From a virus, in the IMG/VR virus record IMGVR_UViG_3300020445_000095, positions 1 through 21,403 of that record: 21,403 bases of DNA. One strand, given 5' to 3'. Shown here piece after piece: positions 1 to 8,135 of this stretch. A model generated the notes under the pieces. The model saw only the letters and a program-made list of their open reading frames with translations, searched no databases and had not been told where the DNA came from. Both the position numbers and the translations under genes were made by a program. Numbering within the stretch: position 1 is the first letter of the stretch; the number at the start of each line of letters is the position of its first letter.

Positions 1-1841
1 AGAGTAACAGTAGCAGCACCTGATCCATCGACTGTTACATCAACTTTCAGAAGTGTTCCATTACCACCTGTAGGTGACAATCCAGTGTATGTACCTGCAG
101 CACGAGAACCGTCAGCACCACTTACACTGTCAAGAGTTTTTGCTTTACCTGCAACAACTGTTGCCATGTAACGGTTTTCGTTAACTATAGTTGGAGTATC
201 ATAGAGTGTATCACCTGCTACAAATGGTGCAGAATCACCATCAAGTGAAATTTTCAGTAAGTTAAGTGCCTTGTCAAATTCATGCACATAACCCCATGAA
301 CCTTCAGTTACACCTGATGCTGCAATAGTATAAGTTGTGTCACTTAAAGTAAACTGATCAGCAGCAGAAAAACCTGCACCTCTCAATTTATAGATAAAGA
401 TCTCCTCATAAGCAGGGTTTGCTATAACAGTCATTGACCAACCAAATCCAGCATTAGAGTCCGCAGTGTTTGCTACTGCAGGTTCTGCATATGACTCTAA
501 TGATAGTGGTGAGTTAGAAGTAATCTCAATTTGTAAATAACATCCTGCCTGTCCTGCAGTACCAACCTTGGTTACATTACCAGTGTACTCAGTACCAGTT
601 AATGATTGAGTACCATCTGCCTGTTCAGAAAATCTGAATGGATGACCTGTGTTAGAAGCATCTGTCTGCCAGAACTTATAAGTTCTCTCATTATTGAGAC
701 TCTTATTTAAGTATAGTTCGTATGTGTTACCACTAGCATCCTCTGCAACAATAAATCTATCTTGATTCTCAATATTAAATGATCCTTGAGAGAAGTTCAG
801 TGGTAAACTAGCAGCAGAAGTACCACCAGTGATGGTCTCTGCTTCAGTAAAGAAGTTGAGGTGATAGTCACCTGCGTCAGTCATCTGTGTAACTGCAGTA
901 CCATCATTGTGGTTAACTGCAGAAGTACCATACTGACCACGAACAACAGTCAAGTCGTTACCTGCAACAGCAGAAACCTGAATTGTCTCGTTACCAATCT
1001 GTATGAAACCACCTTCTAAGAATCCAGTTGCATCTGCAAGTGTAAGTGTGGTATCACCAGCAGCGAAAGTAGCACCTTCGTTGATAGTAGATGCAGTAGC
1101 AGAGTCAATAAAGCACTTAGCAAATGCTCCTGCAGGAATTGCACTTGCTGTTGTACCATATACTCCTCTTGTTACTGTCAATACATTGGTAGTAGTATTA
1201 ATACCAGAAGCATTGATGGATATAATTTCTGTAGCTGCTTGAGTAGCATCACTTGATATCATCAACCTTGCGTTATCTGCAAGACCTGTATTTCTCGATA
1301 CGTTAACTGCGGTAGCACCCGATGCAACATCTGCTATGGAAGCATGAAATCCTCCAGACTCAGTGTCTATACTTCTTAATGTACCACTAATACCTGATGT
1401 ACCACCCGTTACTGTCTCACCAAGTTGGAATATACCCGTTAGGTTTGCATTATCACCCGTTGAGAATAGTAGTTTCTCTACCTTAATCCATCTCTCCAGT
1501 ATAGAAGTATCCTTAAACACATCAAGGAGTTTTGCTGTAGATCCATTAGTTGTAGTTATATCAGCACCTGGTATAGCACTACTGAAACTTACACCTGGAC
1601 TAACCTTTAGTTTATACTGGGATATTGGGTTACCCTTCTGAAATTCTAATGCAGTCGTTTCATCACCATCAAGTTGTAATATCTGATCATAGTCACGAAC
1701 TGCTGCACGATATGTAACGCCAGATCCTGATACATTCGTTGCTGTAAAAACTGCTGATGCAGTATTGTCTATATCAGCTGAATAGAGTACTGTATTTGTC
1801 GTTGCCCCTGGTTTTGAGGCGGCTAACCTTCCTGCTGTCAT
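1..1841 (-). CDS. Large modular virion structural / tail-fibre-like protein, partial (C-terminus beyond window)
   Basis: An open frame starts at ATG 1841-1839 and runs off the left end, giving about 613 residues without a stop. The first residues are MTAGRLAASKPGATTNTVLY. The protein is rich in Gly, Thr, Ser and Ala, has no membrane segment, and looks beta-rich like phage tail and fibre proteins. It contains diverged internal modules: a 'LTVTRGVYGT' element near residue 220 and 'LTVVRGQYGT' near 295, each preceded by a block ending in EIISI or ETIQV. Two 'ET(V/I)TGGTS' elements lie near residues 145 and 330. The start sits 6 nt after the stop of the upstream gene and is preceded by GGTGG as a plausible ribosome site. 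RGxYGT modules occur in phage tail proteins. The fibre role is inferred, and host-range or adsorption function is only a possibility. Confidence 0.75.
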   Translation of the reverse strand, partial: MTAGRLAASKPGATTNTVLYSADIDNTASAVFTATNVSGSGVTYRAAVRDYDQILQLDGDETTALEFQKGNPISQYKLKVSPGVSFSSAIPGADITTTNGSTAKLLDVFKDTSILERWIKVEKLLFSTGDNANLTGIFQLGETVTGGTSGISGTLRSIDTESGGFHASIADVASGATAVNVSRNTGLADNARLMISSDATQAATEIISINASGINTTTNVLTVTRGVYGTTASAIPAGAFAKCFIDSATASTINEGATFAAGDTTLTLADATGFLEGGFIQIGNETIQVSAVAGNDLTVVRGQYGTSAVNHNDGTAVTQMTDAGDYHLNFFTEAETITGGTSAASLPLNFSQGSFNIENQDRFIVAEDASGNTYELYLNKSLNNERTYKFWQTDASNTGHPFRFSEQADGTQSLTGTEYTGNVTKVGTAGQAGCYLQIEITSNSPLSLESYAEPAVANTADSNAGFGWSMTVIANPAYEEIFIYKLRGAGFSAADQFTLSDTTYTIAASGVTEGSWGYVHEFDKALNLLKISLDGDSAPFVAGDTLYDTPTIVNENRYMATVVAGKAKTLDSVSGADGSRAAGTYTGLSPTGGNGTLLKVDVTVDGSGAATVT

Positions 1842-1847
1842 TTTAAT

Positions 1848-3182
1848 TTACCACCCTGCTTGGAAAAAAGATTGTAATCGGAGTCTACCACCGAATGTAG
1901 GTGCTGATAAAGGACCACCAAAGCTAACACCAACCGCCTCGATGTTGTTAGTAGATAGTAGTGTAGCATCTGCACCTGGGAACTGAATATTAACTGGTTC
2001 AGTAATGTTAGTGGCATCAATAGTGATTAAACCGTTAACATTCTCTGGGTTGTTAATCTTCATGAATTCCATTGTTTTGTTCGCTAGAGTCTGCGTTGCT
2101 TTCTCTGCGACTAAAACGTTGGTATCAATACCATTATTTAGAGGTTCTGCAAGAGAACCTTCTGGGAAAGTCCACTGCAAATTGCTGTTAGCATTAAGAT
2201 TTGTTAGATTAAAACTAATCTTCTTAGTGTTATCACCAGTGTCCTCAAAAATGGCACCCTTATAAACCTTGTTAGTTAATGTCTGTGTAGATGAAGTTCC
2301 TACCACAGTAACATTAAGGTCTGGCCAAGTAACCGTACGATCTGAAGTTAATCCAGATGAATCGAAGATTATATACTTGGTTGGATTATTCTCATCTGTA
2401 GACGGTGTAGTAGACATGGTGGGGTTCACCAAGTTCTTATTCTTAACGTCTTGCTGAGTTATATCATCAAGTAGTGTTGACTGCGTAATGGTAGTACCAT
2501 AATCAGGAAGACGATAGATATGCTGACCAGGAGCATCCCACGCATCTGTCTCGAACTTTGCAATCTTAGAAACGTCAGTAGAACCAGTTATCTGTAGGTC
2601 ATTATCTTTAATGATAATAGACTTATTAGTTAACGTTTGGAATGTATCTGCTGCAACTATAGTTGCTGAAGTATTTGCACCTACATTAGGAAAGTCGAAA
2701 CGACGTATACCACCTGCAGTAGAAACGGTATCTACATTAAAGACCACCTTCTTTCCAGGGTTTTGATCCCCCTCAAAGAATACGTTAGAGTCTGTAAATG
2801 TAGCAGATCCATTAACTGTGAAATATCCACTACCCTGAGGGACTACCTCCACATTAGAGTTTGCTGACGCAGTATCAACAGCACGAATTTGTAATGTTGA
2901 TGAACCGTCTTGGTTTGCGTTACGTTGATTATATAATGATGCACTACCGAATGTGAGTCCAATTTCATTAACTGCACTCTGGTAGATTCCAGTGTCCCTA
3001 TCCAAATCGAAAGCCAGTCCTGGAGCACTCTGTGAGCCTGCAGAAACTGACCTAAAAAGTTGATTAACCTTTGATTTTCTATTCGGAATAAGTGGGTCTG
3101 ATATAACAATAGGAAGCACCGCTTCCCCAGTCACCAACGCATCAGCTATAGTATCAAGTTGTGATATTCTTTTAGTTGCCAC
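1848..3182 (-). CDS. Tail-fibre-like virion structural protein with TLTNK repeats
   Basis: This 444-residue protein starts at GTG. An in-frame TGA lies two codons upstream and no in-frame ATG is available. The N-terminus (ATKRISQLD, then a block ending in KVNQLFRSVSAG) is followed by PGLAFDLDRDTGIYQS near residues 54-70, a signature common in phage fibre and appendage proteins. Three diverged repeats carry the core QTL(T/A)NK, at about residues 183, 303 and 362, each following a beta-rich stretch. The C-terminus ends FGGRLRLQSFFQAGW. A TATAAATA box lies 27 nt upstream of the start, which fits late expression, and the gene is followed after 6 nt by another large structural gene. The exact structural role is not known. 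Fibre or decoration protein is an inference from the repeats. Confidence 0.75.
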   Translation of the reverse strand: MATKRISQLDTIADALVTGEAVLPIVISDPLIPNRKSKVNQLFRSVSAGSQSAPGLAFDLDRDTGIYQSAVNEIGLTFGSASLYNQRNANQDGSSTLQIRAVDTASANSNVEVVPQGSGYFTVNGSATFTDSNVFFEGDQNPGKKVVFNVDTVSTAGGIRRFDFPNVGANTSATIVAADTFQTLTNKSIIIKDNDLQITGSTDVSKIAKFETDAWDAPGQHIYRLPDYGTTITQSTLLDDITQQDVKNKNLVNPTMSTTPSTDENNPTKYIIFDSSGLTSDRTVTWPDLNVTVVGTSSTQTLTNKVYKGAIFEDTGDNTKKISFNLTNLNANSNLQWTFPEGSLAEPLNNGIDTNVLVAEKATQTLANKTMEFMKINNPENVNGLITIDATNITEPVNIQFPGADATLLSTNNIEAVGVSFGGPLSAPTFGGRLRLQSFFQAGW

Positions 3183-3208
3183 TATTCATCTATATGGTTC
3201 TTCCGAGT

Positions 3209-3216
3209 TATTTATA
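3209..3216 (-). promoter_or_regulatory. T4-type late promoter box TATAAATA for the fibre-like genes
   Basis: Read on the minus strand this is an exact TATAAATA, the T4 gp55-dependent late promoter element. It lies 27 nt upstream of the GTG start at 3182 and overlaps the end of the preceding 78-aa gene. Position and orientation fit a late promoter serving the two structural genes to the left. Confidence 0.7.
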
Positions 3217-3448
3217 CGTCCAAATTCCTCTCTCCCATAAGAAGTGATTTAAGTTTATTTGCTTTCTCTAAATGCTCTTTATGATAGTCTATCCAAGACT
3301 GTACTTCAGTCAAAATATTCTCATAAGTTTTGTCTGAAGATTCCTCGCTAGTAAGATAATCACCAATGACATCGTTTAATGTATTGAGACGATGCTGTGC
3401 CTCTGGTGGATAACTAGCATTGTAGTTTTCGACGTGTGGTCCGCTCAT
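3212..3448 (-). CDS. Small hypothetical protein (78 aa)
   Basis: A 78-residue acidic, mostly helical protein of unknown function. The C-terminal half (about residues 36-72, from SEESSDKTYENILTEV to LKSLLMGER) looks like a long amphipathic helix or coiled coil. Its ATG overlaps the TGA stop of the upstream 73-aa gene by 4 nt (ATGA), so translation is probably coupled. A TATAAATA box lies about 55 nt upstream inside the previous gene. No family was recognised. Confidence 0.65.
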   Translation of the reverse strand: MSGPHVENYNASYPPEAQHRLNTLNDVIGDYLTSEESSDKTYENILTEVQSWIDYHKEHLEKANKLKSLLMGERNLDV

Positions 3449-3666
3449 TGATACTTCTCGTTAAATTCCTTAAATGACGAACTGCAATCAGGTGGTTCTG
3501 GATATTTATATCCCTTCATTTTCATCCACTTCTGATGCAAAGCACCCAGTATCCATGACTGAGATAGACTCTTAGGTCCATTTTCCAATAGTTCCAAGTG
3601 TTTCTTGTTGGAAGTGTACGCTTTGTACTCCTCCCTCCAATTACTGTCGTCCCAATCTTTTGTCAT
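3445..3666 (-). CDS. Small hypothetical protein (73 aa)
   Basis: A 73-residue protein rich in Trp, Lys and Glu, starting MTKDWDDSNWREEYKAY. It has no signal peptide or membrane segment. A strong ribosome site, GAGGAG at 3673-3678, lies 6 nt before the ATG and within the last codons of the preceding 57-aa frame, which supports this start. The stop overlaps the start of the next gene (ATGA). No family was recognised. It is part of a run of small genes between gp5 and the fibre genes. Confidence 0.65.
   Translation of the reverse strand: MTKDWDDSNWREEYKAYTSNKKHLELLENGPKSLSQSWILGALHQKWMKMKGYKYPEPPDCSSSFKEFNEKYQ
3503..3510 (-). promoter_or_regulatory. Possible late promoter box TATAAATA
   Basis: An exact TATAAATA on the minus strand inside the 73-aa gene, 55 nt upstream of the 78-aa gene start. 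The match is perfect, but the distance is longer than for the other late boxes here, so it may be a chance AT-rich hit. Confidence 0.4.
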
Positions 3667-3669
3667 GTG

Positions 3670-3843
3670 TTACTCCTCTATTTCGAAAGACCATTTTATA
3701 GAATTAATATAGTCAAATGTATCCGTTACATCATGGTCACAGTTAGTGTTGTACTTTCTTTCACAAAGGAATCTTCTCAACCCTTCGATTGAGTTAAAAC
3801 ACCCCATATGCGTATGGTTGTCATTGTAAAGATGGTACTTCAT
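3670..3843 (-). CDS. Short hypothetical protein (57 aa)
   Basis: A 57-residue frame starting at ATG 3843-3841 (MKYHLYNDNHTHMGCFNSIE...) and ending TAA at 3672-3670. It begins 1 nt after the stop of the Phd-like gene and ends 3 nt before the next start, so it fills the operon exactly. It holds three cysteines (positions 15, 27, 35) and several histidines. Its last codons (E-I-E-E) carry the GAGGAG ribosome site of the following gene. It sits where a toxin partner of the Phd-like protein would be expected, but its sequence does not resemble Doc, RelE or YoeB. Function unknown. Confidence 0.6.
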   Translation of the reverse strand: MKYHLYNDNHTHMGCFNSIEGLRRFLCERKYNTNCDHDVTDTFDYINSIKWSFEIEE

Positions 3844-3844
3844 G

Positions 3845-4114
3845 CTAACTCTTTAATTCATTTTGCATCTCATTAAGTGTTTCACTAACATATGTTTGCA
3901 CACCAACTGGATCAGGTTTCCAATCCTGTGGCATAGGGATCTCAGGTAGATCTCCCTGCTCGTACTTGTCAAGCACAGGTACAGGTGTCAGTAGAATTGA
4001 TGGTTTCCCATCTTGAGCAATCTTTATTGTATTACCTCTTTCACATAATGTCAAGAGGAAATCAAAGTTGCTCTTAGCCTCATCAATAGAGACTTCTAGA
4101 ATTTGAGATTTCAT
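3845..4114 (-). CDS. Phd/YefM-like antitoxin, apparently without a toxin
   Basis: An 89-residue protein. The first 45 or so residues follow the Phd/YefM antitoxin pattern: a short beta strand (ILEVSIDEAKSNFDFLL), a helix, then GNTIKIAQDGKPSILLTPV, where family members read along the lines of 'G..v.I...GkP.a.l.P'. This N-terminal half is normally the DNA-binding and dimerising domain. The C-terminal half, about residues 47-89, is Pro- and acid-rich, corresponding to the flexible toxin-binding tail. The start overlaps the stop of the upstream 64-aa gene (TAATG). No toxin-like gene lies beside it. It may neutralise a host toxin or act as a regulator; this is inference. Confidence 0.7.
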   Translation of the reverse strand: MKSQILEVSIDEAKSNFDFLLTLCERGNTIKIAQDGKPSILLTPVPVLDKYEQGDLPEIPMPQDWKPDPVGVQTYVSETLNEMQNELKS

Positions 4115-4308
4115 TAGAATACAAATGTAAGATCGTCTGGCTCTAAGAAGTCTTGCAAGATAGCAATAGTATCCTCAAAACTGCTCATACCCTCTTCATC
4201 AAAGTTAAACCGAACTTCTTCGGTATAACCTTCCTCATCCCGAAGGACAACTCTCCTTTTGGCAACATGTATAAAAGCATGTTCCACATAATCAACTAAT
4301 TCTTCCAT
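4114..4308 (-). CDS. Small acidic hypothetical protein (64 aa)
   Basis: A 64-residue acidic protein with an apparent alpha/beta pattern (HAFIHVAKRRVVLRDEEG, then EEVRFNFDEEGMSSF). It has no membrane segment and no family was recognised. The start shares one base with the gp5 stop (TAATG) and its stop overlaps the Phd-like start in the same way, so it is probably translated by coupling within the gp5 transcript. Confidence 0.65.
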   Translation of the reverse strand: MEELVDYVEHAFIHVAKRRVVLRDEEGYTEEVRFNFDEEGMSSFEDTIAILQDFLEPDDLTFVF

Positions 4309-7049
4309 TAGTTAAGCATCACAGGCAATCCATATATCTGGGTTGCACCCAAAGCAGTACCAAAGGCAGAGAAACCTACCCCGACACCGTATGAGATTAT
4401 ACCAGAAGTACACTGATTTATTATAGCACCTTGTCCTGCTGTGACAACCTCTCCTATGCCACCTGTCGGACTGGCTACTAGGGTCATGTGTCCACCTGGA
4501 CTAGCTCCTGTGATAATATCTGCCATAGCAGTGGGCATGGATTGCCCCAGGGAGAGCCGAACCTGAGCTGGTGGTGATGCACCTGGGAATGGTAAATCCA
4601 TTGTAACATCTACAATAGATCCTTTTACTATACTATACTGTCCTGTTATAACAGGCATCTGCTGGAATATACCAATGATATCAAAGCGTCCACAGTTAAG
4701 GAATGAAGTAATCCAGTTAGCTTCGTTTATGATCTCACCATGTGCAGTGTTATTAATTGCACCCGCCTCAACGTTATAGTTCTGACCCTTCATGTTGATT
4801 GCAGATACAGCAGTGAAGTTAAACTTGTTAGCTTGTACTGTCCAGTCACCTTGATAGTTACAATCGTGGTCACCTGCTACGGTATGTACTGACTTAGATT
4901 CTCTTTCTCCTACCTCTACATCAAACTGTGGTTTATTACGTTTAGCTATCTTATCCTGTAAAACTGCTTGCATTTGATCTGTTGCAGTTCCTGCAGTGTC
5001 TAGAGAACCCTCCAGAGCCTCGAATCCATCTTCAGGATCCAAATCTTTATATGTTTGTGCTGTGAATTTAGAGCTATTACCTGCTCCTTGCAATGGTTTC
5101 TGGTCACCCCATGTACTACCTGAGGAGAAACCACCATTAGCATCAGATGCTTGAGCACCAGGACCATTTGATACATGAGTATTCATGGATCCTGCAACCT
5201 CAATATGGAAATCACCCATAACCTTAAGGTGGTAGTCACCTTCTATAGTATGTACATGATTACCTTTAGCATTGTGTACTAAGTCTCCACCGTAAATGGA
5301 AGTAAAGTTGCCAGGTACATTTAAGTGTTCGTTACCTCTCTTATCTTGGAAATAGGTAACACCACCAGGACCAGAGGTTACAAACTTTTCTTTACCAGGC
5401 GTTGCATCATTCAGTACCCTAGTACCATTAAGTGATGTCTGTGTCTCCATTAAGAATGGGTTAATATTCTTATAGAAATCATCAAAGAAGGTACCAGTTT
5501 CTGCTGAACCACCTGAACTTTGAGTAAGTCCTGGTGCATTTGTTCCCGAAGGTGGTGGACAACTACTATAGTCACCTCCACCTGGACCTGCCACGCCTGG
5601 TGTATCATCAGGATCACATTGCGTGGTACCTAACAACGGAACCCATGCTTGTGATCGGGGTTTTCGACTATCACGACCACATCCTTTATTACCAAGGATC
5701 ATAGCAAGGATTGCCTTAAGGATGCTAAGAAGTGACTGGAAGTCTAACTTAGTGAAATCTAATGCAAATATACTACTGATACCATCTGCTAGTTTTGCTG
5801 CTCCCTTAACCGCAGTTATTGCTGAGAATATTTTATCTGCTGCACCGTTAATGGCATTGAGTCCTTTACAAATCTGACCCTGAATACCAGACATTGCATT
5901 CTCAACCCAGTCAGTGATTTTTGATTCCATCTCACCGATGAAATCCATTATATTATCGAAGACCTTGTTGAGATAACTCGTTATGAATCCCATTATGTTC
6001 TTCATAACACTGACCCATTGTGGGGTAGGTTTACAGAACATAGAGAATATAATTTCTAGGATAGCACCAATTGCTGTCACTACGACAACAGGAACCATAT
6101 TAGAAATTAGCTTTAATATAGTATCAATCGCTTGCTGAATCAGTCTCGCTGCCAGCTCCTTCAGAGGAGCGAGCATACCCGAAACTGCATTGGTAACATA
6201 GTTGGTTAGGTTAGATAACTGTCCAAGTATTGCTTTACCTTCTACCATTCTGCCTGTAATAGCAGACATGAAACTACCACTGTCAGTATCTTTTGCTAAA
6301 CCACCTACCTGAACACCAATGTCAGATAGCATCCTCTTCATATCAAGGTTAAAACCTTTATTAGCAGGTCCAGTTGTACCATCAGCAATACCACCTGGCA
6401 TTCCTGACATCTTGATAGGGTTAGTGTATATGTTAGCAGGTGTATCTACTTCACCTTTGGAAACTGCACCTCTTGCTACTTCTTCGCCACCTTCTGCAGA
6501 TCCTGGTGTCTGACCCTGAACCTTAGCAAATGGGTGACCACCTAATGAAAACTGATTATTAACTGCTTTCTGCTGAGGAGTATCGGTTGCCATCTGGACA
6601 CCAATCTCAGGATCAGCAATATATGTACGTCCTAATTGGTTTGGTGCACCTCTCTCTTCTCCACTAGCACCACCCTCATTCTGTCTCTCAGCATGACGGA
6701 AACTACGGAAAGCACCCATAACACAAGGTAACTGACCTTCATTACCATCCAAGAAGAAACCAAGAACGTTAGAACCTACCTGTAATTCTGTAGTTGTTCC
6801 TGCGTTTTTAGTCTGTGGTTTATCTGTTGGCAGTAGAACAGTTGCCCATGGGAGCATTTTCCTAGGAAGTTCTTGCAAGTGAGCAGAGTTTCCATCCTCA
6901 TCCGTTTTATTGCTGGTATACCAACCAAGTATACGAACTCGTACTCTACCTAACTGTGAAGGATCTTGGTTGTCTTCTACTTCTCCGACCCACCAATTAA
7001 ATCCATCACGTCCAGCGAAATCAGTTTTTGCTTGTGCGACAGCGACCAT
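4308..7049 (-). CDS. 5: Baseplate central hub/spike protein gp5-like, lacking the lysozyme domain
   Basis: A 913-residue protein. Residues about 18-115 match the T4 gp5 OB-fold: FNWWVGEVEDNQDPSQLGRV aligns with T4 NLNWFVGVVEDRMDPLKLGRV, followed by LPWATVLLP and GFFLDGNEGQLP. T4 gp5 forms the membrane-piercing spike with gp27. Here the T4 lysozyme domain cannot be recognised. The middle, about residues 230-460, is instead helical and very hydrophobic, with VPVVVVTAIGAILEIIFSMF near 315-335. A Gly/Pro-rich linker follows, then strand-turn repeats about 575-630 (GDYHLKVMGDFHIEVAGS) that resemble a beta-helix needle. The C-terminus is Gly-rich and ends GLPVMLN. The start overlaps the CpeT stop (TAATG), and a CTAAATA box lies 26 nt upstream. 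Confidence 0.85.
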   Translation of the reverse strand: MVAVAQAKTDFAGRDGFNWWVGEVEDNQDPSQLGRVRVRILGWYTSNKTDEDGNSAHLQELPRKMLPWATVLLPTDKPQTKNAGTTTELQVGSNVLGFFLDGNEGQLPCVMGAFRSFRHAERQNEGGASGEERGAPNQLGRTYIADPEIGVQMATDTPQQKAVNNQFSLGGHPFAKVQGQTPGSAEGGEEVARGAVSKGEVDTPANIYTNPIKMSGMPGGIADGTTGPANKGFNLDMKRMLSDIGVQVGGLAKDTDSGSFMSAITGRMVEGKAILGQLSNLTNYVTNAVSGMLAPLKELAARLIQQAIDTILKLISNMVPVVVVTAIGAILEIIFSMFCKPTPQWVSVMKNIMGFITSYLNKVFDNIMDFIGEMESKITDWVENAMSGIQGQICKGLNAINGAADKIFSAITAVKGAAKLADGISSIFALDFTKLDFQSLLSILKAILAMILGNKGCGRDSRKPRSQAWVPLLGTTQCDPDDTPGVAGPGGGDYSSCPPPSGTNAPGLTQSSGGSAETGTFFDDFYKNINPFLMETQTSLNGTRVLNDATPGKEKFVTSGPGGVTYFQDKRGNEHLNVPGNFTSIYGGDLVHNAKGNHVHTIEGDYHLKVMGDFHIEVAGSMNTHVSNGPGAQASDANGGFSSGSTWGDQKPLQGAGNSSKFTAQTYKDLDPEDGFEALEGSLDTAGTATDQMQAVLQDKIAKRNKPQFDVEVGERESKSVHTVAGDHDCNYQGDWTVQANKFNFTAVSAINMKGQNYNVEAGAINNTAHGEIINEANWITSFLNCGRFDIIGIFQQMPVITGQYSIVKGSIVDVTMDLPFPGASPPAQVRLSLGQSMPTAMADIITGASPGGHMTLVASPTGGIGEVVTAGQGAIINQCTSGIISYGVGVGFSAFGTALGATQIYGLPVMLN

Positions 7050-7525
7050 TATGTTAAATCTAGTTTCCTCGAATTATTTAGCTTAGTAAAAGTAAAGAAA
7101 CCCTCAGACGGTTCTTTACCCCAAGAAAATTTTCCCGTTTCTATGTTATACCCAGTGTCGATTGACCTGTAGTTTGTCCCATCAAATTCTACAGCACTAA
7201 CAACTTTAGTGTCTCTGACTATACATTCACCCTTAATCTCACCATACCAAGTACCTTCGAAGAATCCCCACTGCATTTCACATCCCTCCTTATCAATCAA
7301 GAGGTTGTGTGCTTTAGTGAAAACCGTCTCTTCATCATAAACCTCAAAGGTTATATGGTAGTGTCTGTACGGTTCATCCTCCCCTGCATAGTTATACCAC
7401 TGCTTGAGTTCTAATACATTAGGTTTTACTTTGGTGTAGAGAATATTAACCCATGGCCACTTGGTAGGATTGCTATAGGCTTGTTTCTTATTCTCATAAT
7501 GACCAATAATCAATTTATCGAACAA
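7049..7525 (-). CDS. cpeT: CpeT-like phycobiliprotein lyase (auxiliary metabolic gene)
   Basis: This 158-residue protein matches the CpeT/CpcT bilin lyase family throughout. It has an N-terminal GHYENKKQAYSNP, a central EPYRHYHITFEV, a GCEMQW element followed by F-x-G-x-x-x-G, and a C-terminal FDGTNYRSIDTGYNIETG followed by WG and FFTF. Host CpeT/CpcT enzymes attach chromophores to beta subunits of phycoerythrin or phycocyanin, and cpeT homologues are known in cyanomyoviruses. No ATG or GTG lies between the upstream in-frame stop and the conserved core. The best start is therefore TTG at 7525, giving MFDKLIIGHY, although a second TTG at 7513 is possible. The gene overlaps the oxygenase by 11 nt and is followed by gp5 with TAATG. 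Activity on host bilins is inferred. Confidence 0.85.
   Translation of the reverse strand: MFDKLIIGHYENKKQAYSNPTKWPWVNILYTKVKPNVLELKQWYNYAGEDEPYRHYHITFEVYDEETVFTKAHNLLIDKEGCEMQWGFFEGTWYGEIKGECIVRDTKVVSAVEFDGTNYRSIDTGYNIETGKFSWGKEPSEGFFTFTKLNNSRKLDLT
7075..7081 (-). promoter_or_regulatory. CTAAATA late-promoter-like box upstream of gp5
   Basis: Minus-strand CTAAATA within the 3' end of cpeT, 26 nt upstream of the gp5 ATG. It resembles the T4 late box TATAAATA, and the same 7-mer recurs 23 nt upstream of CP12 and gp26. The motif is short, so support comes from the repeated position. Confidence 0.45.
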
Positions 7526-8120
7526 GGTTATACCATCCTGTAATAATCATCTTCTCTTCATTGGGTGCAGGACATCCCTTATGAAAATGTGTCCAGTCAC
7601 TTGGCCAAATCAGTGTCAACCCCTTCTTGGGTTTCACTTTTGCTTGCTGTACATCAAATAATGTTTCTCCACCTTCTTCTATATCATTAAGATAGGTCAT
7701 CCATGCCATAACACGAGTGACCGCTTCTATATCTGCATTGTTTCTTTCACAATGCATCTGTTTAAATCCTCCACCTTTGGGATACCACTGCAAGTTAAAA
7801 TCACTCTGCAGATCCCAATGGATCGTTCTAAGCATGGGCCAGTAGTTTACATATTCTCTCGTAATCTCTGCTAGACCATCTATGTAATCACAAATTCTTT
7901 TATCCTTAAAATACCTAGGAACGGTCATATCAATCGATTCTTTGATCGTTTTGTTGACCTTATCTCCTTGTCCACCGCAGTGACCTTCAGTCTTCTCAAG
8001 GTATGTATTGACCACTGGGTCATCCCAGAAGTCCCATAAACCATCAACAATTTCAGGTTCCATGACCCCACCCCCTATAAAGGAGTAGGGTGCATCTATA
8101 TCAATATATTCACCAAGCAT
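7515..8120 (-). CDS. 2-oxoglutarate/Fe(II)-dependent oxygenase (prolyl-4-hydroxylase type)
   Basis: A 201-residue protein with the double-stranded beta-helix signature of 2OG/Fe(II) oxygenases. The proximal iron ligands are in KQMHCERN (H-x-E) near residue 122. GGETLFD follows, as is typical of prolyl-4-hydroxylase-like members. The distal histidine is in WTHFHKG near residue 180, and a basic residue in EEKMIITGWY probably binds 2-oxoglutarate. Length is normal for the phage members. Such genes are frequent in T4-like cyanophages, but the substrate (protein, nucleic acid or metabolite) is unknown. It lies between CP12 and CpeT and overlaps CpeT by 11 nt. No good ribosome site precedes its ATG. 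Confidence 0.8.
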   Translation of the reverse strand: MLGEYIDIDAPYSFIGGGVMEPEIVDGLWDFWDDPVVNTYLEKTEGHCGGQGDKVNKTIKESIDMTVPRYFKDKRICDYIDGLAEITREYVNYWPMLRTIHWDLQSDFNLQWYPKGGGFKQMHCERNNADIEAVTRVMAWMTYLNDIEEGGETLFDVQQAKVKPKKGLTLIWPSDWTHFHKGCPAPNEEKMIITGWYNLVR

Positions 8121-8135
8121 AATATAAAATTGGTA

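Noticed and set aside
2135-2141. CTAAATA on the minus strand as a promoter
   Set aside because: It lies deep inside the 444-aa fibre gene, about 300 nt from the next start, and is best seen as a chance match.
3670-3843. 57-aa frame as toxin partner of the Phd-like protein
   Set aside because: Position fits, but no Doc, RelE, YoeB or PIN-type motif is visible; kept only as a hypothetical protein.
5623-5877. Plus-strand frame within gp5, and similar frames within the fibre genes (1003-1242, 1363-1641, 2005-2265)
   Set aside because: Antisense shadows of real minus-strand genes, without recognisable motifs or ribosome sites.
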